In this document: piece by piece, positions 51,001 to 59,300 of the stretch | How positions within the stretch are numbered: position 1 is the stretch's first letter | Layout: each line of letters opens with the position of its first letter | Source: JAEUNX01 sp034004685 | GTDB taxonomy: Bacteria > Pseudomonadota > Gammaproteobacteria > Burkholderiales > Rhodocyclaceae | DNA: 64,000 nt | NCBI GenBank assembly: GCA_034004685.1 | Contig: JAVEWG010000005.1 | Span: forward strand, 1 to 64,000 | Reading direction: 5' to 3' | Program-made: the position numbers and the translations under genes | The notes under the pieces: model-generated | The model's database searches: none | Told to the model about the DNA's origin: nothing | The model's input: the letters and a program-made list of their open reading frames with translations, nothing else

Positions 51001-51896
51001 GATTGCTTGTCCTCGGAATCGGCGTGGGCGCGGGCAGCCTGGTGCTCCACCCAGGTCTTGATGCCCAGGGTCACCAGCGCCAGCAAAGCCAGCAGGGAGG
51101 CCACCGCGAAGGCGGCGGCGAATTGGTATTCGTTGTAGAGGATCTCCACGTGGAGCGGCAGGGTGTTGGTGAGCCCCCGGATGTGGCCGGAAACCACGCT
51201 CACCGCGCCAAACTCCCCCATGGCCCGGGCGTTGCACAGAATCACCCCGTAGAGCAGGCCCCACTTGATGTTGGGCAGGGTCACATGCCAGAAGGTCTGC
51301 CAGCCATTGGCCCCCAGCACCACCGCGGCCTCTTCCTCTTCCCGCCCCTGGGCTTCCATCAGGGGAATCAGTTCCCGGGCCACGAAGGGAAAGGTGACGA
51401 ACACGGTGGCCAGTACGATCCCCGGCACGGCGAAGATGATCTTCACGTCATGATCGGACAGCCACGGCCCCAGCCAGCCCTGGGCACCGAACACCAACAC
51501 GTAGATCAGGCCGGCAATCACCGGGGAGACCGAAAAGGGCAGGTCGATCAAGGTGATCAGGAAGTGCTTGCCCCGGAACTCGAACTTGGCAATGGCCCAG
51601 GCGGCGCTCACCCCGAACACCAGGTTGAGGGGCACTGCGATGGCCGCCGCCAGCAGGGTCAGGCGCACCGCCGCCAGGGCGTCGGGCTCCAGCAGGGCCA
51701 GCCAGTAGGTTTCCAGGCCCTTCCTCAGGGCTTCCACGAACACCGCCACCAGGGGCAGCAGCAGGAAGACCGCGAAGAAGGACAGGGAGACCCCCAGGAT
51801 CGCCCACTTCACTACGGGCGCTTCCCGGGTGGCGGCGCGGGATTCGAAACGGGCAGCGTGGTCGCCGCTCCAATGCAAGGTGGTGGCGCCGGCCAT
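50997..51896 (-). CDS. cysW: Sulfate/thiosulfate ABC transporter permease CysW
   Basis: 299 residues, six helices, with the EAA loop VLGANGWQTFWHVTLPNIKWG and NARAMGEFGAVSVVSGHI, typical of CysW. ATG 51896 was chosen because GGGAGGAA lies about seven bases before it and it overlaps the cysT stop by one base (TGATG). It forms the channel with CysT. Confidence 0.93.
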   Translation of the reverse strand: MAGATTLHWSGDHAARFESRAATREAPVVKWAILGVSLSFFAVFLLLPLVAVFVEALRKGLETYWLALLEPDALAAVRLTLLAAAIAVPLNLVFGVSAAWAIAKFEFRGKHFLITLIDLPFSVSPVIAGLIYVLVFGAQGWLGPWLSDHDVKIIFAVPGIVLATVFVTFPFVARELIPLMEAQGREEEEAAVVLGANGWQTFWHVTLPNIKWGLLYGVILCNARAMGEFGAVSVVSGHIRGLTNTLPLHVEILYNEYQFAAAFAVASLLALLALVTLGIKTWVEHQAARAHADSEDKQS

Positions 51897-52732
51897 CAGC
51901 GGTTCCTCCCGGTACGTTGAGCCGTCCATGCCTGCAGACCGTTGATCAGCAGCAGCAGGGTAAAGGATAGGAGCAGCATCACCACCGCAATGGCGGTGGC
52001 GCCCCGGTAGTCGTATTGCTCCAGCTTGGTGATGATCATCAGGGGCGTGATTTCGGACACCATGGGAATGTTGCCGGCGATAAAGATCACCGAACCGTAT
52101 TCCCCCACTGCCCGGGCGAAGGCCAGGGCAAAGCCGGTGAGCAGCGCCGGAAACAGGATGGGCAGGATCACATAGCGGAAGGTCTGCCAGCGCCCCGCCC
52201 CCAGGCTGACCGCGGCTTCCTCCAGCTCCGTATCCAGATCCTCCAGGATCGGCTGGACAGTGCGCACCACGAAAGGCAGGCCGATGAACACCAGGGCCAC
52301 CAATACCCCCAGGGGCTTGAAGGCCACCTGGATGCCCAGGGGTTCCAGAATTTGCCCCAGCCAGCCGTTCTTGGCATACAGGGCGGTGAGGGCAATGCCC
52401 GCCACCGCCGTGGGCAGGGCGAAGGGCAGATCCACCAGGGCGTCGATCAGGCGCTTGCCCGGAAAGCGGTAGCGCACCAGGGCCCAGGCCAGGAGCAGAC
52501 CGAACACCGCGTTGATGGCGGCGGCGAGCAGGGACATGCCAAAGGACAACTTATAGGAGGCCACCACCCGGGGGGCGCTGACCACCTCCCAGAATCCCGC
52601 CAGGCCCAAGCCGGCGGTCTTGATGAACACCGCCGCCAGGGGCAGCAGCACGATGAGGGACAGATAGCCCAGGGTGTAACCCAGGGTGAGATTGAAACCG
52701 GGCAGCACCCGGACGCTTCGGGTCGCGGCCAT
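51896..52732 (-). CDS. cysT: Sulfate/thiosulfate ABC transporter permease CysT (CysU)
   Basis: 278 residues, six helices, EAA loop SLGAGRWQTFRYVILPILFPALL and ARAVGEYGSVIFIAGNIP, as in CysT/CysU. The start overlaps by one base (TGATG) the stop of the deleted binding-protein gene, so translation of the operon is coupled from that remnant onwards. Confidence 0.93.
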   Translation of the reverse strand: MAATRSVRVLPGFNLTLGYTLGYLSLIVLLPLAAVFIKTAGLGLAGFWEVVSAPRVVASYKLSFGMSLLAAAINAVFGLLLAWALVRYRFPGKRLIDALVDLPFALPTAVAGIALTALYAKNGWLGQILEPLGIQVAFKPLGVLVALVFIGLPFVVRTVQPILEDLDTELEEAAVSLGAGRWQTFRYVILPILFPALLTGFALAFARAVGEYGSVIFIAGNIPMVSEITPLMIITKLEQYDYRGATAIAVVMLLLSFTLLLLINGLQAWTAQRTGRNR

Positions 52733-53001
52733 CAGTACTTCACCACAATCTGGTCATACCGGCCGCCATCGGCGAAATGGGCCTTGTTCACCGCCTCCCA
52801 ACTCCCCAGGGCGCGCTCCCCGGTCCGGGCGTTCCACTGGGCCGCGAAGGCCGGGTTGATGTTCTTGTATAACACCCAGGAGACATCGTAGGAAACGTTC
52901 AGGATGGACACATCCAGGGCCGTACCGGCCGAGCCTAGGGCTGCGACGGCAAGGGCCAGGGCGCGGAACAGGCGGCGGCCTGTAACGGAACGAAAAAGCA
53001 T
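52732..53001 (-). pseudogene. sbp: Sulfate-binding protein gene with in-frame internal deletion
   Basis: 89 codons, open from start to stop. Residues 1-29 are a signal peptide. Residues 30-60 match the beginning of mature Sbp/CysP (LLNVSYDxxxELYK type: ILNVSYDVSWVLYKNINPAF), and residues 62-89 match its very end (GSWEAVNKAHFADGGRYDQI). The roughly 240 residues between, including the whole ligand-binding cleft, are absent, and the two ends are joined in frame near ARTGE/RALGSW. The product cannot bind sulfate as Sbp does. Its reading frame, signal peptide and coupling to cysT are kept, so it may persist to preserve translation of the operon, or be a very recent deletion. Confidence 0.85.
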
Positions 53002-53312
53002 GAAGAGGCACTCCTGGATGGGTTGCCTGGAGTCTAACCAGCCCCCTTTCGACCAAAAAATAATAAAAACGGGTCAGCTTATTCAAAATTCTGCTAAAGA
53101 ACCAAAGCCAACCCTCGCCGCGATCCACCCTCGCCCACCATGGGAGGCGGCGAGCATCATCGGCCCCGGCACTGGCGGAAACGGCCCGCCCCAGCCGGGA
53201 CGAACAACCGGCGGACGACGCCTGGCGCAACTGCAAAGCTTCTCAGGATTTCTTGGTTCGCACCGCCCGGGCCAGGCCCTACAGTCCAGCATCATCCCTT
53301 GCCGCGACCGCC
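53002..53312. other. Promoter region of the cys operon
   Basis: 311 bases between divergent genes. The segment 53048-53100 is AT-rich and on the minus strand holds TATTAT, a fair -10 hexamer, so the cys promoter and CysB site probably lie here. The rest (53100-53312) is GC-rich, with no gene I can support. Confidence 0.45.
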
Positions 53313-54134
53313 ATGCCCTGCCACCTCTCGCTCCCCGAACCCACCCGCGCCTTTCTGGACGACCTACCCCTGGAACACCAGGCTGGCCGCTTTCTGCACC
53401 GCCAGGCCGACGGCACCGTGGTGGCGGACTGGTATGGTTGCGAACTCTCCAGCGTCTTCCAGCCCATCGTGGACCCGACCCTGGGGACCCCCATCGGCCA
53501 CGAAGCCTTCCTGCGCTGCCTGGGGGATGGGGATCTGGACCTCTCGCCCTGGAACTTGTTCTCGGCCCCCGCCAACGACCAGCGCCTGATCGAGCTCGAT
53601 CGCCTGACCCGCACCCTGCATACCCTCAACCACCTGGTGGCGGGGGTATTCGACGGCCTGCTGTTCCTCAACGTCCATGGCCGGCTGCTGGCAGCGGTGA
53701 GCCACGACCACGGCGCGACCTTCCGTCGGGTGGCAGACGCCCTGGGGGTGCCGCCGGAGCGGATCGTCATCGAGACGCCCCTGGCCGCCAGCCACCAGCC
53801 CGACCTGCTGGCCTTCGTGCTGCGCAACTACCGCCATCATGGCTTCCAGGTGGCCGTCAATGTGGAATCCCCCGCCCAGTGGCAAAACCTGTCCCCCGGG
53901 GTGCCCGCCCAGTTCATCAAGATCGACGCCCAGCACATTGCCACCCTCTACCCCGCGGCAAAACGCCTGGAATGGCTAGCCGCCCTGTCGGTGGACGCCC
54001 CGGTGATCGTCACCCGGCTGGAACACCCCTGGCCCGGCCCACTGCCCGGCGGAGTGCTGGTTCAGGGCTACGCCTACGGCAGGCCCAAGCCGCCCGTGCC
54101 GGCCATCGATTCCTGCGTCGCGGGAACCCCCTGA
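53313..54134 (+). CDS. Degenerate EAL-domain protein
   Basis: 273 residues, cytoplasmic. An EAL-type fold can be followed: SVFQPIVDPTLGTPIGHEAFLRC (the ExL signature is HEAF instead of EAL), the FLNVHGRLL strand, IVIETPL, FIKIDAQHI (where active enzymes have KIDRxFV) and the closing LVQGYAYGRP. Several metal ligands and the catalytic glutamate region look altered, so it is probably an inactive c-di-GMP binder or protein-interaction module rather than a phosphodiesterase. No GGDEF, PAS or receiver domain is attached. It stands alone, divergent from the cys operon. Confidence 0.7.
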   Translation: MPCHLSLPEPTRAFLDDLPLEHQAGRFLHRQADGTVVADWYGCELSSVFQPIVDPTLGTPIGHEAFLRCLGDGDLDLSPWNLFSAPANDQRLIELDRLTRTLHTLNHLVAGVFDGLLFLNVHGRLLAAVSHDHGATFRRVADALGVPPERIVIETPLAASHQPDLLAFVLRNYRHHGFQVAVNVESPAQWQNLSPGVPAQFIKIDAQHIATLYPAAKRLEWLAALSVDAPVIVTRLEHPWPGPLPGGVLVQGYAYGRPKPPVPAIDSCVAGTP

Positions 54135-54238
54135 GGCGGGTAACGGTCTGTTTCCGCTCCGGGGCACAATACCCGGTATAACCTACCGGCGAGGGCCGCT
54201 CCCGGCCCCCCGGACCACCCCGTTCCTTTGGAGCACCC

Positions 54239-56359
54239 ATGATCCGCAACACCCTCTGGCTTCTGCTGGCCCTGGCCGCCACAGCCCAGGGCGCCACCCC
54301 GCCCGCCCTTCTCCAGCCCCTCCCCGCCCAGGGCGAGGCGGCGGCAGCCAGCGCCCGGATCTTCAGCCATTACCACTACCAGGCCCTGCCCCTGGACGAC
54401 GCCCTGTCCGGCCGGATCCTGGATCGCTACCTGAAATCCCTCGACCCGGAGCGGGTGTTCTTTCTCCAGTCCGACATCGACCAGTTCGCCCAGGCCCGCA
54501 CCGTCCTGGACGACGCCATCCTGGAGCGCGACCTGGCCATCCCCTTCGCCATCTTCAACCGCTACCAGGCCCGGGTCTGGGAGCGCCTGAACTCCGCCCG
54601 GAGCCTGCTGGCGGGGCAATTCGATTTCAAGGTGAATGAGGGCTACCCCATCAAGCGCGCCGAAGCCCCCTGGGCGGCCTCGGAAGAAGAACTGGCCGAG
54701 CTATGGCGCAAGCGGGTCAAGAGCGACTGGCTGAGCCTCAAGCTGGCCGGCAAGGACGACGCGGCCATCCGGACCGTGCTGGACAAGCGCTATGACACGG
54801 CCCTCACCCGGGGCGCCCGCTACAAGAGCGAGGACGTGTTCCAGATCTTCATGAACGCCTACGCCGAATCCATCGAGCCCCACACCAACTACCTGAGCCC
54901 CCGGGCCTCGGAGGACTTCGCCATCTCCATGCGCCTGTCCCTGGTGGGGATCGGCGCGGTACTCCAGGAACGGGACGACTACGTGACCATCCGGGAGCTG
55001 GTCCCCGGCGGCCCCGCTGCCCGCTCGGGGCAGATGGCAGTGGGAGACCGCATCGTGGGGGTGGCCCAAGGCCCCCAGGAACCGGTCACCGATCTGCTGG
55101 GCTGGCGGGTGGATGAAGCCGTCAGCCTGATCCGGGGTACCAAGGACACCCCGGTGGTGCTGGACATCCTGCCCGCCGGCGTTAGCCCGGACACCCCGGT
55201 CCGCAAGGTGTCCCTGGTGCGGGAGACCATCACCCTGGACAAACAGGCCGCCCACAAGGCCATCCTCCCGGTGGGCAGCCCCGAGGCCCCCCGCAAGGTG
55301 GGGGTGATCACCCTGCCCGCCTTCTATCAGGACTTCGACGCCCGCCGCAAAGGCGACGAAGGCTTCCGCAGCGCCAGCCGGGATGTGGCCCGTCTGCTGG
55401 CGGAACTCAAGGCAGAAAAGGTGGATGCAGTGTTGATGGACCTGCGCAACAACGGCGGCGGCGCCCTGGACGAGGCGGTCAAGCTCACCGGCCTGTTCAT
55501 CGACCAGGGTCCGGTGGTCCAGCAGCGGGACGCCAAGGGCCGGATCAAGGTGGAATACGACCCGGAAGCCGGCCTGGCCTGGGACGGCCCCCTGGGGGTG
55601 CTCATCAACCGGGGTTCGGCCTCGGCCTCGGAGATCTTTGCCGCCGCCGTCCAGGATTACGGACGCGGCCTGATCCTTGGGGAAAAGAGCTTCGGCAAGG
55701 GCACCGTCCAGACCATCATCGACCTGGACGAGCTGGCCCGCAGCGAAACCCCCCGCTACGGCGAGCTGAAAATGACCGTCGCCCAATTCTTCCGCATTGA
55801 CGGCGGCACCACCCAGTTGCGGGGCGTCGCCCCCGACCTGCCCCTGGTGGCCATCAACGACGGCGAGCCCTTCGGCGAAGCAAGCTTCGACAACGCCCTG
55901 CCGTGGACCCGCATCCAGTCGGTGGAATTCTCCCCGGCCGGCCAATCCGTCACCCTGCTGCCCCAGCTGGCATCGAGTCACGCCGCCCGGGTGGCCCGGG
56001 ACCGGGATTACCGCAATCTTGAAGAAGACGCCGCCGAGCTGGCGGCCCTGCGCAGCCGCGCCAGCATTTCCCTCAACGAGGCAGAGCGGCGCCAGGAGAA
56101 GGCCCAGCGGGAAGCCCGGCTCAAGGCCCGGGCCGCGGCCGCCGGCAAGAACCCGGCCGAAGCCCCCCTGGACGACGGCCTGGAAGCCGGAGAACGGGGG
56201 CTGGCGGAGGAGCTGGCCGCCGAAAAAGCCCGCAAGGCCGAGCGGGACGTCCTCCTGGACGAAGCCGCCCAGGTGCTGGGGGACACGGTGGGGCTGCTGC
56301 GGGCCGACACCACCCTGGCGGCCCGGGTCCTGCCCGGCAAGGCCGTCGCCACCCACTGA
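54239..56359 (+). CDS. prc: Tail-specific protease Prc (S41 family)
   Basis: 706 residues. Signal peptide (1-18), a long N-terminal helical region, a PDZ domain (about 240-330: LSLVGIGAVLQERDDYVTI, VPGGPAARSGQM), the S41 protease core with catalytic Ser462 in RGSASASEIF and Lys487 in SFGKGTVQ, and a C-terminal DUF3340-type helical part with a charged coiled coil (about 600-680). It degrades or trims periplasmic proteins, including lipoproteins and peptidoglycan hydrolases, in the E. coli model. A ribosome site (TTTGGAG) precedes the ATG. Confidence 0.93.
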   Translation: MIRNTLWLLLALAATAQGATPPALLQPLPAQGEAAAASARIFSHYHYQALPLDDALSGRILDRYLKSLDPERVFFLQSDIDQFAQARTVLDDAILERDLAIPFAIFNRYQARVWERLNSARSLLAGQFDFKVNEGYPIKRAEAPWAASEEELAELWRKRVKSDWLSLKLAGKDDAAIRTVLDKRYDTALTRGARYKSEDVFQIFMNAYAESIEPHTNYLSPRASEDFAISMRLSLVGIGAVLQERDDYVTIRELVPGGPAARSGQMAVGDRIVGVAQGPQEPVTDLLGWRVDEAVSLIRGTKDTPVVLDILPAGVSPDTPVRKVSLVRETITLDKQAAHKAILPVGSPEAPRKVGVITLPAFYQDFDARRKGDEGFRSASRDVARLLAELKAEKVDAVLMDLRNNGGGALDEAVKLTGLFIDQGPVVQQRDAKGRIKVEYDPEAGLAWDGPLGVLINRGSASASEIFAAAVQDYGRGLILGEKSFGKGTVQTIIDLDELARSETPRYGELKMTVAQFFRIDGGTTQLRGVAPDLPLVAINDGEPFGEASFDNALPWTRIQSVEFSPAGQSVTLLPQLASSHAARVARDRDYRNLEEDAAELAALRSRASISLNEAERRQEKAQREARLKARAAAAGKNPAEAPLDDGLEAGERGLAEELAAEKARKAERDVLLDEAAQVLGDTVGLLRADTTLAARVLPGKAVATH

Positions 56360-56483
56360 AGCGCGCCCCCGCCGACGGCAGGACGACCCCAGGCTAGGGG
56401 GGCGGTGCCGCACGGGGCGAGGCCACCGGGGTGGTCGATCCTGCGCTGGCCGGACCAATCCAGCCTGAAGCTCCATGCCAGTT

Positions 56484-56544
56484 GGCGGGATGAATCCCGC
56501 CCTACAAAACCGGCCGAAGACCGTAGGGCGGGATTCATCCCGCC
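56484..56544. repeat. REP-like inverted repeat pair
   Basis: A 22-bp perfect inverted repeat: GGCGGGATGAATCCCGCC plus CTAC (56484-56505) and its complement (56523-56544), with a 17-base spacer. Each arm is itself nearly palindromic (GGCGGGAT/ATCCCGCC). This is the form of REP/BIME elements found between genes in many proteobacteria. The rest of the gap 56360-56688 holds nothing else I can assign. Confidence 0.8.
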
Positions 56545-56688
56545 AAAACATCCCAGGGGCCTGCCATGGGTGAGCGCTGCCAAGACCGCGCCCGTGCATA
56601 AGCAAGTGAACGTTTCTTCTTTCCCTCAAGGGCCCCGCCCTGAGAAGATCGGGCATCCTTCCTCCTTCCCAAGGCGCCGTGCTCACCC

Positions 56689-57021
56689 ATGAAGAGGCCC
56701 TCCATGCCAACGAACCTCCTCACCCCCCTGGCCGCCACCCTGCTGCTGGCCACCCTGGCCCTGCCCGCCCAGGCTGCCCCCACCCGTTACCAGGTGCGCG
56801 CCTGGGCCGCCAGCTGCGCGGCCTGCCACGGCACCGACGGCTCCGGCAAGCCGGGCACCCATCGTCTGGCCGGCCGCGAACAGGACGAACTGATTACCGC
56901 CCTGCGTGAGTTCAAGGCCGGCAAGCGCCCCGCCACGGTGATGCATCAGCACGCCAAGGGCTACAGCGACGAGCAGCTCGAACTCCTGGCCGCCTGGTTC
57001 GCGGCCCAACCCAAACCCTGA
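56689..57021 (+). CDS. fccA: Flavocytochrome c sulfide dehydrogenase, cytochrome subunit
   Basis: 110 residues. Signal peptide (about 1-29, ending AQA-AP) and a single CAACH haem site (C43/C46/H47) in a small class I cytochrome. It lies 14 bases before the flavoprotein subunit gene, which identifies it as the FccA/SoxE-type partner. An alternative start at ATG 56704 has a better-placed ribosome site (AAGAGG), but would lose the basic residues of the signal peptide. The complex would pass electrons from sulfide to a periplasmic carrier. Confidence 0.82.
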   Translation: MKRPSMPTNLLTPLAATLLLATLALPAQAAPTRYQVRAWAASCAACHGTDGSGKPGTHRLAGREQDELITALREFKAGKRPATVMHQHAKGYSDEQLELLAAWFAAQPKP

Positions 57022-57034
57022 GCCGGAGAGCCGG

Positions 57035-58306
57035 ATGTTGTCCATCGATCGTCGCAGCTTCATCAAATTCGCCGGCGCCGCTGGCGCTCTCCAGGCCGTG
57101 GCGGGCTGCGCCAGCCTGGGCGGGCGGGCCAGCATCGGCCGGGTGGTGGTGATCGGGGGCGGCTTCGGCGGCGCCACTGCCGCCAAATACCTCAAGAAGT
57201 GGGAGCCGGGGCTGGACGTCACCCTGGTGGAGCGCAATCCCCGCTTCATTTCCTGCCCCATGAGCAACCTGGTGCTGGCCGGCGCCCAGCGCATCGAGGA
57301 TCTCACCCTGGGTTACGAGGGCCTGGAGAAATACGGGGTGCGCCTGGTGCAGGACGAAGCCCTGGCCTTCGACCCGGAAAAGAAGCAGGTCCGCCTGGCC
57401 CGGGGCGAACCCCTGCCCTACGACCGGCTGATCGTGGCCCCCGGCATCGATTTCCTCTACGACCGGATCCCCGGCCTCAACAACCCGGAAGCCCAGGCCC
57501 AGGTGCTCCACGCCTGGAAGGCCGGTCCCCAGACCGTGGCCCTGCGCCGCCAGCTGGAAGCCCTGCCCGACGGCGGCGTGTTCGCCATCGTCATCCCCAA
57601 GGCGGCTTACCGCTGCCCTCCCGGACCCTATGAACGGGCCAGCCTCGTCGCCCACTACTTCAAACAGGCCAAACCCCGCGCCAAGATCCTGATCCTGGAC
57701 GCCAACCCGGATATCGTCTCCAAAAAGGGCCTGTTCCTGAAGGCCTGGCAGGAACTCTACCCGGGCACGATCGAATACCGGCCCAACCACGAACTGGAAG
57801 ATTTCCACCTCGCCTCCCGCACCGCCAGATTCCAGGTGCAGGACGTGAAGGCCGACCTCTTCAACGTGATCCCGGCGCAGCGGGCCGGCGCCATCGCCAG
57901 CCCCCTGATCACCGCCAACCAGCAGTGGTGCGGGGTGGAGTTCCTGGGCTTCGAATCGGTGGCAATCCCCGGCGTGCACGTCATCGGCGACGCCATCCTG
58001 GCCGCCCCGGCCATGCCCAAGTCCGGCTTCATGGCCAACAACCACGCCAAGGTCGCTGCCGACGCGGTCATCGCCGCCCTCACCGGCCGCGCCATCAACC
58101 CGGAACCGATCATCGCCAACACCTGCTACAGCTTCGTCTCCGACGCCGAAGCGATGCATGTGGCCTCGGTCCATAAATACGACCCCAGCCAGAAAACCCT
58201 GGTGGCGGTGGCCGGCGCCGGCGGACTCTCCAGCGCCCGCAGCGACCTGGAAGGCCAGCACGCCCATGCCTGGGCCAACAATATTTGGGCGGATACCCTG
58301 AAGTGA
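57035..58306 (+). CDS. fccB: Flavocytochrome c sulfide dehydrogenase, flavoprotein subunit
   Basis: 423 residues. Tat-type signal (DRRSFIKFAG, ending near AGCA), FAD-binding VVVIGGGFGGATAAKYL (36-52), Cys74 in RFISCPMSN (the position of covalent FAD attachment in FccB) and further cysteines at 194 (YRCPPGPYE) and in NTCYSF that match the redox disulfide of the family. The C-terminal FCSD flavin-binding domain is present. It oxidises sulfide to zero-valent sulfur in the periplasm. No sox genes are seen nearby. Confidence 0.9.
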   Translation: MLSIDRRSFIKFAGAAGALQAVAGCASLGGRASIGRVVVIGGGFGGATAAKYLKKWEPGLDVTLVERNPRFISCPMSNLVLAGAQRIEDLTLGYEGLEKYGVRLVQDEALAFDPEKKQVRLARGEPLPYDRLIVAPGIDFLYDRIPGLNNPEAQAQVLHAWKAGPQTVALRRQLEALPDGGVFAIVIPKAAYRCPPGPYERASLVAHYFKQAKPRAKILILDANPDIVSKKGLFLKAWQELYPGTIEYRPNHELEDFHLASRTARFQVQDVKADLFNVIPAQRAGAIASPLITANQQWCGVEFLGFESVAIPGVHVIGDAILAAPAMPKSGFMANNHAKVAADAVIAALTGRAINPEPIIANTCYSFVSDAEAMHVASVHKYDPSQKTLVAVAGAGGLSSARSDLEGQHAHAWANNIWADTLK

Positions 58307-58446
58307 GGCTTGCGCCCCACGGCGAGCAACCATGAATCCCGCTACGGCCCGGTAACCGGGCTGACGCTGCCTGCTCCGCCAGCCCGGCCCACCTCAAGCA
58401 GCCCCTTGCAGCAAGGGGCACGCTGCGCCGACAAGACCCCAAGGAT

Positions 58447-59199
58447 TCATCGCCCCTTCCACACCGGGGGGCGTTTCCCGGCGAAAGCCGCCGCCCCTTC
58501 CCGGGCATCCTCGCTTTGCATGAGGGACAGGCAGGTCTGGGCAATCTCGGCCCAGGGCCCCGCGCCCAGCTCCTCCATCATCAGGCGCTTGGTCACGGCC
58601 AGCCCCAGGGGGGCGTTGGCGGCGATGCGCGTGGCCAGCGCCAGGGCTTCGTCCAGCACCCGGGCGCCCGGCACGACCCGATTGACCAGCCCCAAGGCCT
58701 GGGCCCGGCCCGCATCGATGAGGTCTCCGGTGAGGCCCAGTTCCAGGGCAATGGCCAGGGGAATCCGCCTGGGCAGCCGGGTCCCGCCGCCGGCGGCGAA
58801 CAGGCCCACCTTCACCTCGGGCGTGCCGAACACCGCGTGGTCGGCCGCCACCACCAGGTCGCAGGCCAGCATCAGTTCAAAACCGCCGCCGACCGCCGAT
58901 CCATTCACCGCGGCAACGATGGGCTTGGGGTAGATCTCTTGGGTGAATATCTCCAGGCCGGTCTTGCCGTCCTTGAGATCCATCCCGCCCTGGGCGAAGG
59001 CCTTCAGGTCCATGCCGGCGCAAAAGGCCCGGTCGCCGGCACCGGTGAACACGATGCAGCGAATGGCCGGATCCTGCTCCGCTTCGGCCAGGGCGGCGCC
59101 GATGGCGGCCATGGTGGCGGGGTCCAGGGCGTTGCGCTGGGCGGGGCGATTGATGGTCAGCAGCAGCACAGGGCCGTGCAGTTCGCGTTCGAGGCTCAT
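58447..59199 (-). CDS. Enoyl-CoA hydratase/isomerase family protein
   Basis: 250 residues, crotonase fold. Oxyanion-hole segments are visible as RNALDPATM, AFCAGMDLKAF and NGSAVGGGFELMLACDLVVA. The glutamate common to hydratases is present in FGTPEVKVGLF, so hydratase activity is possible, but many crotonases share it. ATG 59199 has AAAGGAG eight bases upstream, which rules out the longer frame. Together with the acyl-CoA ligase upstream on the same strand it probably forms a short operon for acyl-CoA degradation. Confidence 0.85.
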   Translation of the reverse strand: MSLERELHGPVLLLTINRPAQRNALDPATMAAIGAALAEAEQDPAIRCIVFTGAGDRAFCAGMDLKAFAQGGMDLKDGKTGLEIFTQEIYPKPIVAAVNGSAVGGGFELMLACDLVVAADHAVFGTPEVKVGLFAAGGGTRLPRRIPLAIALELGLTGDLIDAGRAQALGLVNRVVPGARVLDEALALATRIAANAPLGLAVTKRLMMEELGAGPWAEIAQTCLSLMQSEDAREGAAAFAGKRPPVWKGR

Positions 59200-59300
59200 G
59201 GCCTGGCTCCTTTGGTTGGATTGGCTGGGCATTCGGGGGCAGGGGCCAGGGGCCCTCCACCGGGGGCGGCCCTGGCCGGGACAGCCTCTTGTCTTATTAA

